Below are positions 35,699-44,866 of a DNA stretch of 64,000 nt, one piece after another. The stretch is from an uncultured Draconibacterium sp. (GTDB lineage Bacteria; Bacteroidota; Bacteroidia; Bacteroidales; Prolixibacteraceae), in contig NZ_OY771649.1 of assembly GCF_963674925.1 (NCBI RefSeq), forward strand, positions 124,001-188,000, in the 5' to 3' direction. The position numbers were made by a program, and so were the translations under genes. Under the pieces are notes generated by a model that was not told the DNA's origin, did not search any database, and saw only the letters and a list, made by a program, of their open reading frames with translations. Every line of letters starts with the position of its first letter. The first letter of the stretch is position 1.

Positions 35699-37303
35699 AT
35701 GGCAGATTTTAAATATCAAAAACCATTTCCAATTTTAAAAGACGATACCGAATATCGTTGTATTACAAAAGATTATGTGTCGACCATTGAGGTTGATGGC
35801 CGCGAGATTTTAAAAGTTGATCCGAAAGGTTTGGAAGAACTGGCAAAAGAAGCATTTTCCGATGTTTCGTTTTACCTGCGTTCTGCTCATCTTGAAAAAC
35901 TGGCTAAAATATTAGAAGACCCGGAAGCAACCGATAACGACAGGTTTGTTGCACACACCATGTTAATGAACCAGGCTGTTTCGGCCGAGGGCGAATTGCC
36001 AACTTGCCAGGATACAGGAACAGCAATTGTTATTGGTAAAAAGGGTGAAGATGTGTACACCGGTGCCAACGATGCTGAAGCCTTGTCGAAAGGTATTTTT
36101 GATACCTACGCCGAAAGGAATTTGCGCTATTCGCAGGTGGTGCCTTTTACCATGACCAAAGAAAAGAACACCGGAACGAACTTGCCTGCACAAATTGATT
36201 TGTATGCCGAGCAAGGAAATAAATACGAATTTTTATTTATAACAAAAGGTGGAGGTTCTGGTAACAAAACCTACCTCTATCAGCAAACCAAATCGTTGCT
36301 GACCGAGGAGAATCTTACCAAATTTGTTAAAGAAAAGATAATGGACCTGGGTACTTCTGCTTGTCCTCCATATCACCTGGCACTGGTAATTGGCGGTACT
36401 TCTGCCGAAGCTACTCTTGCAACAGTGAAAAAAGCATCAGCCGGTTATTTAGATCATTTACCAACCGAAGGTAACGAAGGTGGTCAGGCTTTCCGCGATT
36501 TGGAGTGGGAAGAGAAAGTAACCAAAATTTGCCAGGAAAGTGGAGTAGGTGCTCAGTTTGGCGGAAAATATTTTGTGCACGATGTTCGTGTTATCCGCCT
36601 GCCACGCCACGCAGCTTCGTGCCCGGTAGGTTTGGGTGTTAGCTGTAGTGCCGACCGTAACATAAAAGCAAAAATTACCAAAGAAGGTATTTTCCTCGAG
36701 CAACTGGAGAAAAATCCTGCACGTTTCTTGCCTTCAAAAGCTCCATCAATGAGTCCGGCTATTGATATTGATCTGGATCAGGGAATGGACAAAGTATTGG
36801 CCGAATTAACAAAATACCCAACAAAAACACGACTGAATTTGAGCGGTACTTTAATCGTAGCACGCGACATTGCGCACGCACAGATTAAACAAATGCTAGA
36901 CGAAGGCAAACCAATGCCGGAGTACTTTAAGAACCACCCGGTGTATTATGCAGGTCCTGCAAAAACTCCAAAAGGAATGGCTTCAGGAAGTTTTGGGCCA
37001 ACAACTGCAGGCCGTATGGATCCGTATGTTGACGAGTTCCAGAGCCTCGGTGGATCGATGATTATGCTGGCAAAAGGAAACCGCTCGCAAGCTGTTACCG
37101 ACGCCTGTAAAAAACATGGTGGTTTCTACCTGGGTTCGATTGGCGGACCGGCTGCAATTTTGGCCAAAAACAGTATTAAATCTGTAGAGGTGGTCGATTT
37201 TGAAGATCTGGGAATGGAAGCTGTTCGAAAGATTAAGGTGGAGAATTTCCCTGCATTTATTATCGTTGACGATAAAGGAAACGACTTCTTTAAAGAACTA
37301 TAA
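35699..37303 (+). CDS. fumA: Fumarate hydratase, class I (iron-sulfur)
   Basis: This oxygen-sensitive [4Fe-4S] fumarase interconverts fumarate and malate in the TCA cycle or reductive branch. The 534 residues contain both halves of the class I enzyme in one chain. The N-terminal half (about 50-330) has LPTCQDTGTAIVIGKKG and GGGSGNKTYLYQ. The C-terminal half (about 350-534) has SGTLIVARDIAHAQIK, PVYYAGPAKTPKGMASGSFGPTTAGRMD and GGSIG-type loops. Cluster cysteines are probably those in LPTCQD, TSACPPYH and CPVGLGVSC. It is a single gene with its own promoter box and terminator. Confidence 0.94.
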   Translation: MADFKYQKPFPILKDDTEYRCITKDYVSTIEVDGREILKVDPKGLEELAKEAFSDVSFYLRSAHLEKLAKILEDPEATDNDRFVAHTMLMNQAVSAEGELPTCQDTGTAIVIGKKGEDVYTGANDAEALSKGIFDTYAERNLRYSQVVPFTMTKEKNTGTNLPAQIDLYAEQGNKYEFLFITKGGGSGNKTYLYQQTKSLLTEENLTKFVKEKIMDLGTSACPPYHLALVIGGTSAEATLATVKKASAGYLDHLPTEGNEGGQAFRDLEWEEKVTKICQESGVGAQFGGKYFVHDVRVIRLPRHAASCPVGLGVSCSADRNIKAKITKEGIFLEQLEKNPARFLPSKAPSMSPAIDIDLDQGMDKVLAELTKYPTKTRLNLSGTLIVARDIAHAQIKQMLDEGKPMPEYFKNHPVYYAGPAKTPKGMASGSFGPTTAGRMDPYVDEFQSLGGSMIMLAKGNRSQAVTDACKKHGGFYLGSIGGPAAILAKNSIKSVEVVDFEDLGMEAVRKIKVENFPAFIIVDDKGNDFFKEL

Positions 37304-37324
37304 GAACATTTGAAGTGATAATAG

Positions 37325-37356
37325 AAACCTTCGGAGTTTATCCGGAGGTTTTTTTG
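37325..37356 (+). terminator. Terminator of the fumarase gene
   Basis: Stem AAACCTTCGGA (37325-37335) with TCCGGAGGTTT (37341-37351, one G-T pair), loop GTTTA, then T-run. It begins 21 nt after the stop codon. Confidence 0.85.
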
Positions 37357-37710
37357 TGCCCAATAAACAAGGCTTCAACACCGAGATAAAAAGAAAACGG
37401 AAAGCAGTCAGCATCCGCTCTCCGTTATAAATTGTAAAATCTATGCGAAAGATTTTGCGATAAATATAATTGATTATTTTATATTTTAAAAAATAACTGC
37501 TTGTATATGTGTTGTTGTTGAGCATGTTATAAAAGAGTATTTGGTACTTTTTATAAAGTTTGTTATGAAGGGAATAGATGTATAAGGGATAGGGAGTCAG
37601 TGTAAAAAGGATTTTAAAACTATACTTTTACATTAGCATCTTCTTCAGTTTTAGATGAGAAGCGGATTGATTTTTAAGTAAAGGGTCAGCTTTAATACCT
37701 TTCAATTGCT
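37357..37710. other. Intergenic spacer after fumarase
   Basis: No gene is seen. A second hairpin lies near 37395-37427: ACGGAAAGC with GCTCTCCGT, one mismatch. No T-run follows on the top strand. The remainder is AT-rich. Confidence 0.4.
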
Positions 37711-37742
37711 TTTGCTGAATAGTATTAAAAACTTTAGCTTTG
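37711..37742 (+). promoter_or_regulatory. Complete Bacteroidetes-type promoter of the dehydrogenase gene
   Basis: TTTG (37711-37714), a 20-bp spacer and TAGCTTTG (37735-37742) match both elements of the TTTG-N19-21-TAnnTTTG consensus. It is the only promoter in the window where both elements fit fully; the ATG is 19 nt downstream. Confidence 0.75.
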
Positions 37743-37761
37743 GCGTACATTAAAAATTACT

Positions 37762-38646
37762 ATGAAAAAAGATATTACAATTGGTTGGATCGGTACCGGA
37801 GTTATGGGGACTTCCATGCTGGGCCACTTAAATAAAGCAGGGTATTCGTGCATTACCTATACCCGAACAAAAAGTAAAGCAGAATCATTGCTGACAAACG
37901 GCGTAAAATGGGCCGACAGCCCGGCAGAGGTTGCGGCAGTTTCGGATGTAGTTTTTACGATAGTAGGTTTTCCGAAAGACGTTCGCGAAGTATACTTTGG
38001 CGAAAAAGGTATTCTGGCAAAGGCAAAACCGGGTGCTGTTTTGGTTGATATGACAACCACCGAGCCGAGTTTAGCGGTTGAAATTTATGAGGCTGCTAAA
38101 GCTAAGAATATTCAATCGGTTGATGCACCGGTTTCGGGTGGTGATGTAGGTGCTAAAAATGGGACTTTGTCGATAATGGCCGGTGGCGATAAAGAAGCTT
38201 TCGATAAGGTATTTCCGCTGTTCGAAATTATGGGAAAACAGATCGTTTACCAGGGTGAAGCCGGATCGGGGCAACATACAAAAATGTGTAACCAGATTAC
38301 CATTGCCGGAACAATGATCGGGGTTTGCGAAGCTTTGTTGTATGGCCATAAAGCCGGCCTCGATTTGCCAACCATGCTCTCATCAATCAGTGGTGGAGCT
38401 GCCGGTTGCTGGACACTCGATAACCTGGCGCCACGTATTGTAAATCGTAATTTCGACCCCGGATTTTTTGTGGAGCATTTTATTAAAGACATGGGAATTG
38501 CCTTAAAAGAAGCAGAAGCTATGGGCTTGTCGTTACCCGGACTGGCACTGGTAAAACAACTTTACCTGGCTGTTCAGGCGCAGGGCCACGGAAAACTGGG
38601 AACACATGCATTAACTCTGGCTTTGGAAAAATTATCGGGCTTGTAA
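37762..38646 (+). CDS. NAD(P)-dependent beta-hydroxyacid dehydrogenase
   Basis: This is a member of the 3-hydroxyisobutyrate/tartronate-semialdehyde reductase family (294 residues). The N-terminal dinucleotide motif is GWIGTGVMGTSMLGHLNKAG (8-27). The substrate-binding signature is DAPVSGGDVGAKNGTLSIMAGG. GSGQHTKMCNQ holds the catalytic lysine (about 173). The C-terminal helical domain includes KDMGIALKEAEAMGL. The exact substrate (3-hydroxyisobutyrate, tartronate or succinic semialdehyde type) is not decided by these motifs. It is a single gene behind a full consensus promoter. Confidence 0.9.
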   Translation: MKKDITIGWIGTGVMGTSMLGHLNKAGYSCITYTRTKSKAESLLTNGVKWADSPAEVAAVSDVVFTIVGFPKDVREVYFGEKGILAKAKPGAVLVDMTTTEPSLAVEIYEAAKAKNIQSVDAPVSGGDVGAKNGTLSIMAGGDKEAFDKVFPLFEIMGKQIVYQGEAGSGQHTKMCNQITIAGTMIGVCEALLYGHKAGLDLPTMLSSISGGAAGCWTLDNLAPRIVNRNFDPGFFVEHFIKDMGIALKEAEAMGLSLPGLALVKQLYLAVQAQGHGKLGTHALTLALEKLSGL

Positions 38647-38860
38647 TATCCGTTCAATTTTTTTTCTGGTAGAAGTGAAATCCTCTTTCATATCGTATGG
38701 TTTTGTGAGGTAAATTTGGTTTTTTATTGAAACAAAGTGTATCCTTTATATATTCGATAATAGACTTTACCTTCAAAATCTTATATTCGTGCAGAATTAT
38801 TGATATTCACTTTAATCATAAATCACAAAAACCTAATAATTAATTTATCCCAATAACGGT

Positions 38861-40381
38861 ATGAAGAATAATATAATTGGAATATTTTTTACAACTCTGG
38901 TAATTCTGAGTTTAAGCGCGTGTACATCTGGTCCTGATTGGAATTTATATGAAGCACCAAAAGTGACACTTCAAATTGAAGCAGAAGGGCATGAAGGAAT
39001 CGTGAAGTATTTAGAATTGGTGGAAAAACAAGGATATAGTAGTATTGAAGATTGGGTACAATATTGTTGCCTTGAAATTGCAAAAGAGCTTTATTACACA
39101 CCTGAAGAGGCCAATAAACACGGACTTAAAGAGATTACTTATAAATTGAACAATGGGGGGGCACTTTCGTATAAAGGGGGCAGTGTCCCACACATCGAAA
39201 TTGGTTTCGATTTAAATTACCTGGTTACTTTTATTGATAAGCATGGTATGGATGTCGCTCGTGATGAAATATATGGCGTATTATGTCACGAAATAACACA
39301 TGGTCTGCAAAATGAACCAAAAAATGCCGGTGGCTACAATGGAGGTACTGAATGTTATGGATTCATTGAAGGTACTGCCGATTTGAGCCGTTTAAATACT
39401 GGTGGCTTTAATCCCAAACGTTATCCGAAGCAGGGTGGAACCTTCCGCGACGGATACAATACAACTGCATTTTTTTATTTGTGGATATATAAAAATCTGA
39501 GTAATAACTTTCTAAAAGATATCAATCGTACCGCAGAGGAGTATGAAACCTGGAGTCTTTCGGCAGTTACCGAAGAGTTGTATGGCATGTCTGCTGATGT
39601 GCTGTGGAATCTTTATCAGAACGAAGTGTCTGCTTATCCCTGGGATGAATCGAAGGAGCTAAAAGCTTGGTTTAATCCATCAGCCTTTCGTATTTTAGAA
39701 GATGAATCCGTTACATTTAAGCCATATATTAAGGATGGAGTTAGTTACAACTGGACTTTTGAGGGAGGAAAACCAGCAACAAGTACAGAAAAGGTGCCGG
39801 TAGTATCCTATGCTAATCCAGGTGATTATACAATATTTCTTATAGTAGAACAAAACGGAGAAAAGGATTCATGCTATCTAAAGAAACTTGTTAAAGTTAT
39901 TGATCCGTTTGCAACGATGGATATTACGGATTTAGCCAGTAAAGTTACCTGTCAATACAACGATTCACCTTCTGGCGAAGGAGTAAAAAATAGTTTTGAT
40001 AATAACCCGGGAACAAAATTCCTGACTTTTAATGCCTCCGCCTGGATACAGTTTGAAATGGAAGATGTTTACCAACTTGATAAATATACTATAACTTCTG
40101 CTAATGATGCGCCAATGCGCGACCCTAAAGACTGGGTACTTAAAGGCTCGAACGATGGGGAAGTGTTTACGGATATTGATATACGTGTTGACGAAAATTT
40201 TTCAGATCGTGGACAACCATTAGAATTCATTTTGGCTAATTCTCCTGCTTATAAAATTTACCGCTTTGATCTCACTCATAAGGGAGTAGATCGTTTTGGC
40301 AGAGCTGTTTTACAACTGGCCGAAATTGAACTTATCGGTAAAAAACAAGCCGACAATGAGATGGTTGCCGCTAAACTCTAA
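38861..40381 (+). CDS. Basic-secretory-protein-like lipoprotein with C-terminal discoidin-type domain
   Basis: This is an exported lipoprotein of 506 residues. The signal ends at a lipobox (LSLSACTSG, Cys21). The middle part is of the plant basic-secretory-protein/peptidase-like family. It has the metal-site candidate HEITH (143-147) in GVLCHEITHGLQNEP, followed by ECYGFIEGTADLSRL, where the glutamate and aspartate may complete a zinc site. A PKD-like stretch (about 275-345) and an F5/8 type C (discoidin) carbohydrate-binding domain (about 355-495) follow. It was probably displayed on the cell surface to act on a protein or glycan matrix. Proteolytic activity is inferred from the motif only. 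Composition is AT-richer than its left neighbours. Confidence 0.85.
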   Translation: MKNNIIGIFFTTLVILSLSACTSGPDWNLYEAPKVTLQIEAEGHEGIVKYLELVEKQGYSSIEDWVQYCCLEIAKELYYTPEEANKHGLKEITYKLNNGGALSYKGGSVPHIEIGFDLNYLVTFIDKHGMDVARDEIYGVLCHEITHGLQNEPKNAGGYNGGTECYGFIEGTADLSRLNTGGFNPKRYPKQGGTFRDGYNTTAFFYLWIYKNLSNNFLKDINRTAEEYETWSLSAVTEELYGMSADVLWNLYQNEVSAYPWDESKELKAWFNPSAFRILEDESVTFKPYIKDGVSYNWTFEGGKPATSTEKVPVVSYANPGDYTIFLIVEQNGEKDSCYLKKLVKVIDPFATMDITDLASKVTCQYNDSPSGEGVKNSFDNNPGTKFLTFNASAWIQFEMEDVYQLDKYTITSANDAPMRDPKDWVLKGSNDGEVFTDIDIRVDENFSDRGQPLEFILANSPAYKIYRFDLTHKGVDRFGRAVLQLAEIELIGKKQADNEMVAAKL

Positions 40382-40729
40382 TCTATAGCTTATAGCCGGG
40401 TTGTAATATCGTCACCTCAACGAAACAAAGTGTTTCTTTATTTCAACCACTGTAAGCTGGCTAAGCGAATCAGCAGGGGGATTTATCCGGTTACAACTTA
40501 TAGGGGGTAGTTGAATTTCTTTTTACTTAATTCTGGTGGTGCACTAATTTATTAGTAAAAGGAAATTCCTCTACCCCTATCTTTTCCATTACTCAACACA
40601 CATATTTTCCTTGCAATAAATGCATAAATAATTACCGTAATACAAGTTGTAATAAGGTATTTGCCTTTTATTGGTACTTGGGTAATTATGCCTGGTTGTT
40701 TGGTCTTTTATTTTGCTGATTATCTGTAA
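40382..40729. other. Intergenic spacer before the propeller remnant
   Basis: No gene is seen. GGTTGTAA near 40399 and TTACAAC near 40491 form a loose inverted repeat. The spacer joins the lipoprotein gene to a decayed coding fragment and could contain further decayed sequence that I cannot recognise. Confidence 0.35.
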
Positions 40730-40987
40730 TTGAGTGTTGGAATGGATCCGCTATCGGGCGAAGTGATCAGGGAATTTAATGAATGGGAATGTCGTATTCC
40801 TGTCCCAAGTGTTATTGATGCAGGTGAGAACAGATTGCTGATTGCAAGTGGATATGAGCCTGGAGCTTTACTGATAAAGGTTGAAAAACGAGCCGATGGA
40901 ATTTATGGTACAAAAGAATTATTCCGAACTGAAGAATTTGGCGATCAAACTAAAACCCCTCTATTCTACGAAGGTTATTTTAAGTAG
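40730..40987 (+). pseudogene. Fragment of a PQQ-like beta-propeller protein
   Basis: An 85-residue frame starts at a TTG right after a stop and ends at TAG. Its sequence (GMDPLSGEVIREFNEWECR, PSVIDAGENRLLIASGY, LIKVEKRADG, ELFRTEEFGDQTKTPLF) is that of one to two blades of a PQQ-binding-like/BamB-type propeller, a protein normally several hundred residues long. There is no signal peptide and neither end is natural. I read it as the remnant of a gene lost by deletion. Confidence 0.55.
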
Positions 40988-41022
40988 TCCTAAAAAGGGG
41001 AAGCTTACAGTATATTATCAAT

Positions 41023-43524
41023 TTAAAGTCTTCTCGTAAATGTTTCTTTAACACGTTTTGATTTGATAAAATAAGGTATCCATATTGCACAGTTTATAAA
41101 TGGTAAAAGATTCATAAAGAAAACACCACCTTCTTTTTGAATGACAAATATTAGTGTACTGATTAATAATGTTAATATGGAAAATGACACGTAGTAAAGA
41201 ATCATCATTCTGGGAAAACTACTTCGTTTTAAAAAAAGTAAAATTGAATTAAGAGCTCCAAAAATTGCGATAAACAAGACTCCAAAAAGCATTAAAAATC
41301 GAGACATTAAATGTAACGATGGATAATTGGACGAACTTGGAAGTAACCACGAGTTTATACCCCATTCTAGTTTAATCATAAAATATACCGAACTAAAAAT
41401 AGTCCAAGTAATAATGCCAATGGCAGGTTTTAGCAACCAACCGCCAATAGGTTTTTTATTGTTTAGGTATTTGGAATCAACTTTTGGGTCGTATTTGAAA
41501 GCCAGGAATGCAACCATTGAGCAAAGACTAATTATTAGAATTATGAAAATAATAAAAAATGGATGAGCACTCTCTTTTTGCTTTTCCACAGTCTTAGGTG
41601 CGGTATACCATAATGTAAAATTCAATTGGTTAAAAATATTCTCACTTTTGTCTAAGAAGTCAAAATATTTGGACTTGTCTACGTATGATTGTGTTGTCTT
41701 ATAGTTATAATCTAACCTAAGTTGTCTGTTTCTATAGCTTACTGTTCTTGAAAAATTGAATCCTTCTTCGCTAATCGTTTCGCTTTCGTTATTAATAGGC
41801 CAATCATAAGGCAAATTTGCTACTATTGTTTGTGTAATATCGAGAGGGTAGGCTATAGCCATTGGACTTTTTCTTGATGGATAAGTTTCTCGGCGTAAAA
41901 GGTTCTGAATTGATTGAGCTTGAAAATTAGTAGATATATTTTCGGGCAACAATGTATCAGCAATTTCCCAGAAATTATGGATACAATAAGCTTCGTTTAA
42001 AATTAGTACATTATCGTCAATATTGTCTTCAAATGTTAACATGCGCGCAGTGTCTATTTTTGAGTAAACATTTGCATAAAATTTAAGTTGTTCTGTTTGA
42101 ACATCTTTAAGTGATGTGTTTTTCAATATTGCTCTTTGAAAATCAGCATTACCTCCACTGCTTGTTGTTTTTACATTCAAGTAGGTTATTCCTTTTGAAT
42201 CATCACAGTTAAAAGTTTCTTCAATAATAACTTTTCCATGGTTCTGAATTGGTATACCGGTCAGACCGGAGCTGCCCTTTTTCAAAATCAGTCCTTTTTC
42301 ATAGTTGGGGAAAAAGATGTTTTGTAGGTTACCTCTTTGATTTGTAATTGTTGGGTCAATATAAATAGTATCCGATTCTACTATTAAACAATTAACACAA
42401 TGATTGAATGCTCCCAATGACACTGGTTGTTCATCTAAAATATGACCATGAATCGTGTTTACAAGTACAGGATACGCTTCGTAACCAATATCGTTTAATA
42501 GACACGCCAATAACCAACTTTTTTCCTTACAATCACCTGATTTCTTTTGTAAAATGGTATTTGGATGTCTTGGTTTGTAGCTGTAAATACCATTTTCGTT
42601 CCCTAAATAATGGATGCTATTCTGAACATACTTTATGGCATATCTAGCTTGTTCTTCTTTTGTTTTATGTTTGCTTGTTATTGTGTCTAAAAGTGCAGTA
42701 TATTCATCACTAAAGTCTTCTCTGGAAGTATATAATGTTAAAACGTAGTCGGTTAATTGTTTCCAGTTAGTAACAGATGAAAACTGGATAGTGGGAATTG
42801 GGTTGTACCATAAAGGAATATCTTGTTCAAAATCGATTACATTTGGGGTATTTATATCCCATATATACTTAATGAGATTGTTACTTTTTTTTACTAATGG
42901 ATTGGCAGCATCGTTTATTAGTTGGTATTTAAAGTTGCCAGAAGTGTCGGTTACAAAACAGATATGTATCTTCCCTACAGGAATAGTATAGTTTGTTATT
43001 TGGTTAATGAGAATGAAGTCTTTAATGATTGGATTGAATCCTTTCACCACAGAACTGTAATCTAAAATATCACCAACTTGCAAATCATTTATTTCTAAGT
43101 ATGCGGTTAATGCCCCATCAACTATGCCATATTCAAGATTTCTTTCTCTTCTAATAATTTCAGGCTTTTGCTTTTTTAAGACATTAATCACTTGCCCATC
43201 TCTTATAATATTAAGAGTTAAAATTTTAGCTGTCTGGTAAGTACTGTCATAGTTCACTATAATAGTTGAAGCTTGTCGCAAACCATTTTCTTCAGTAATT
43301 TTTAGCGATTGACGCTTATAAAATTCTTTTGTGACCAGATTTACTTGAGTATCAAATAAGAGATATGAGATTCCTTCTGTACGATAATGTTCATTTGCCA
43401 GATATTCCTTATCATATTCAACTTTTTCACACCACGCCGGAAGTGTTTGTGAAGTAGATGAAAGGAAATTTACAATAAAACTTACAACGAGTGGTGAAAA
43501 GCGTACATTGTGTTTATTCATCAT
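41023..43524 (-). CDS. DUF3857/transglutaminase-like membrane protein
   Basis: This 833-residue exported protein has a signal peptide. A DUF3857 domain (about 55-220) contains RTEGISYLLFDTQVNLVTKE. A transglutaminase-like domain follows, with the Cys-His-Asp set in KKSGDCKEKSWLLACLLNDI, GAFNHCVNCLIV and IYIDPT. A second beta-rich region precedes a C-terminal block of about five membrane helices (PFFIIFIILIISLCSMVAFLAF onwards). Proteins with this architecture are frequent in Bacteroidetes and have no assigned role; a peptidase-like activity is possible. It is flanked by a GC-rich island upstream. Confidence 0.82.
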   Translation of the reverse strand: MMNKHNVRFSPLVVSFIVNFLSSTSQTLPAWCEKVEYDKEYLANEHYRTEGISYLLFDTQVNLVTKEFYKRQSLKITEENGLRQASTIIVNYDSTYQTAKILTLNIIRDGQVINVLKKQKPEIIRRERNLEYGIVDGALTAYLEINDLQVGDILDYSSVVKGFNPIIKDFILINQITNYTIPVGKIHICFVTDTSGNFKYQLINDAANPLVKKSNNLIKYIWDINTPNVIDFEQDIPLWYNPIPTIQFSSVTNWKQLTDYVLTLYTSREDFSDEYTALLDTITSKHKTKEEQARYAIKYVQNSIHYLGNENGIYSYKPRHPNTILQKKSGDCKEKSWLLACLLNDIGYEAYPVLVNTIHGHILDEQPVSLGAFNHCVNCLIVESDTIYIDPTITNQRGNLQNIFFPNYEKGLILKKGSSGLTGIPIQNHGKVIIEETFNCDDSKGITYLNVKTTSSGGNADFQRAILKNTSLKDVQTEQLKFYANVYSKIDTARMLTFEDNIDDNVLILNEAYCIHNFWEIADTLLPENISTNFQAQSIQNLLRRETYPSRKSPMAIAYPLDITQTIVANLPYDWPINNESETISEEGFNFSRTVSYRNRQLRLDYNYKTTQSYVDKSKYFDFLDKSENIFNQLNFTLWYTAPKTVEKQKESAHPFFIIFIILIISLCSMVAFLAFKYDPKVDSKYLNNKKPIGGWLLKPAIGIITWTIFSSVYFMIKLEWGINSWLLPSSSNYPSLHLMSRFLMLFGVLFIAIFGALNSILLFLKRSSFPRMMILYYVSFSILTLLISTLIFVIQKEGGVFFMNLLPFINCAIWIPYFIKSKRVKETFTRRL

Positions 43525-43570
43525 AGTATATCCGTCTGTATTTTTAGTTATCTTATTCTTGAATTAAGCT

Positions 43571-43686
43571 TGGCCATAACGTTTGGTACATGTTGTCGGG
43601 GCGGATTTCGAAGAGCGTCAACGTCCGCCAGGACCTGACTGCGATGCGAGAATCCACAGTGGCTAACCGCACCAACCACACCCTGC
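43571..43686. other. GC-rich intergenic island with inverted repeats
   Basis: About 57% G+C by hand count in a surround near one third G+C. GGCGGA (43600-43605) pairs with TCCGCC (43624-43629), and GTGG/CCAC arms lie near 43659-43680. It sits between the DUF3857 gene start and the orphan lipoprotein gene. No frame is convincing. Layout (GC-rich, hairpin-forming, between two accessory genes, beginning TAACGTTTGG) recalls cassette-type or dispersed repeats of the phylum. I cannot verify copies elsewhere. Confidence 0.35.
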
Positions 43687-43708
43687 AATATATACTGCAT
43701 GTCGTTTT

Positions 43709-44134
43709 TTAATTTAAACTCCACGTTTCATTATCTTTTTCCAGTCCAATCGTCACCATTTTGCTTTTATTACCCAAGTCCAGATAATAAATCAAGTCTA
43801 TTTTGTCTTTGTTGTCATTTACAGAAAATGACACACTATCAATATGAAATCCTTCAACTTTATCAAAGTCAATCTTTTTCTCAAAATCAGATTTGTTAAT
43901 TACTTTTTCAATTGCTTTTTCCATTCCATAAAATGAAATTTTATTTTTTAATTGAAATCCTTTAGCAAATAGCACTTGGGTGTTCTTGTATTCAGCATAG
44001 TTTGCAAACATGTAATCAACTCCGTCAATTGATTTGTTTTTTGTTCTCATTTCCTTTTTTCCTGAATATGAAAAATTACATGATGTAAAAATGATAATTG
44101 TGAGTGTAAGCCATATTAGTTTTTTCTTTTTCAT
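43709..44134 (-). CDS. Hypothetical lipoprotein
   Basis: This 141-residue protein starts KKKKLIWLTLTIIIFTSCNF, a lipoprotein signal with Cys19. The mature part (DYMFANYAEYKNTQVLFAKG, then SKMVTIGLEKDNETWSLN) has the look of a small alpha/beta domain of the cystatin-like or DUF4878 type, but I cannot assign it. It stands alone between the GC-rich island and a long spacer. AT-rich codons suggest an accessory gene. Confidence 0.65.
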   Translation of the reverse strand: MKKKKLIWLTLTIIIFTSCNFSYSGKKEMRTKNKSIDGVDYMFANYAEYKNTQVLFAKGFQLKNKISFYGMEKAIEKVINKSDFEKKIDFDKVEGFHIDSVSFSVNDNKDKIDLIYYLDLGNKSKMVTIGLEKDNETWSLN

Positions 44135-44572
44135 TGGATTTGATTTCTAATGGTTATTTAATCAAATTTTCTGTTTTGTCAATTTTCGGTACTCAAAATA
44201 AATTTGTAGTTAATTCTCATTTACTCCTTTTACAATGTTAATGGCAGCGATTGATTCGTTTGTTTCAATATGCACCCTAACTAGTTTATATGTAGACGAA
44301 AACCGTACAATAATTCCATATACAGGAAATTATATCAGGTTTAAGCATACAATATTCAATTTTGTAAAAGTTATTTTCTGTTGTTATTTCAGGGCGCGTC
44401 TTCAACGGTTTTGGTTTTTAATTGTGTATAAAGTTAGCATTCTGTTTAACAAAAACAATAAAGGGTTAACCAACTGGGAAAAGTAACAAAAGCCGTTAAA
44501 GGCTAAAGCCTTATTTCACGGGGCTTTTCGAAAATAACTACCTCGAAAAACAGCTAACTTGCTGATTGCAAG
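44135..44572. other. Long spacer left of the hairpin repeat array
   Basis: No supported gene is present. An 83-codon forward frame (44235-44486) has no recognisable domain and an unconvincing start. Near 44490-44530 the sequence AAAGGCTAAAGCCTT forms a short hairpin inside an imperfect outer AAAAGCC...GGGGCTTTT pair, followed by four T, a possible terminator on the top strand. Confidence 0.4.
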
Positions 44573-44866
44573 AGCTCCCCGGAGCGCTATTTGTAACTTT
44601 CGAAGAGCTGCGAAAGCTTCCCGGAGTGCTATTTACTGCTTTCGTAAGCGTACGAAAGCTTCCCCGAGTGCTATTTAGTGCTTTCGTACTGCTACGAAAG
44701 CTTCCCTGAGTGCTATTTAGTGCTTTCGTACTGCTACGAAAGCTTCCCTGAGTTCTCAAAACTACTTTCGTACTGCTACGAAGGCTCCACCGTGTTCTCC
44801 AAAGTCCTTTCGTAGTGCTACGAAAGCTTCCCAGAGTCCTGGTTACTGCTTCCGCAGGCGTACCCT
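44573..44866. repeat. Tandem array of seven 42-bp units, each with a hairpin
   Basis: Units start at 44573, 44615, 44657, 44699, 44741, 44783 and 44825, each 42 bp. Units 3 and 4 differ at one base. Each begins AGCTTCCC(T)GAGTGCTATT and ends TTTCGTACTGCTACGAA. The join of two units creates GCTTTCGTA-CTGC-TACGAAAGC, a perfect 9-bp hairpin with a 4-nt loop. Some outer units change both arms together: unit 2 has TTCGTAAGCGTACGAA, keeping the pairing. An eighth degenerate unit may extend to about 44908. Because 42 is a multiple of three, a minus-strand frame (44538-44960) stays open, but its S/T/R-rich product looks like a by-product. Confidence 0.9.

Noticed and set aside
44235..44486. 83-codon forward frame
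   Set aside because: No domain, no start signal, and composition like the surrounding non-coding AT-rich sequence.
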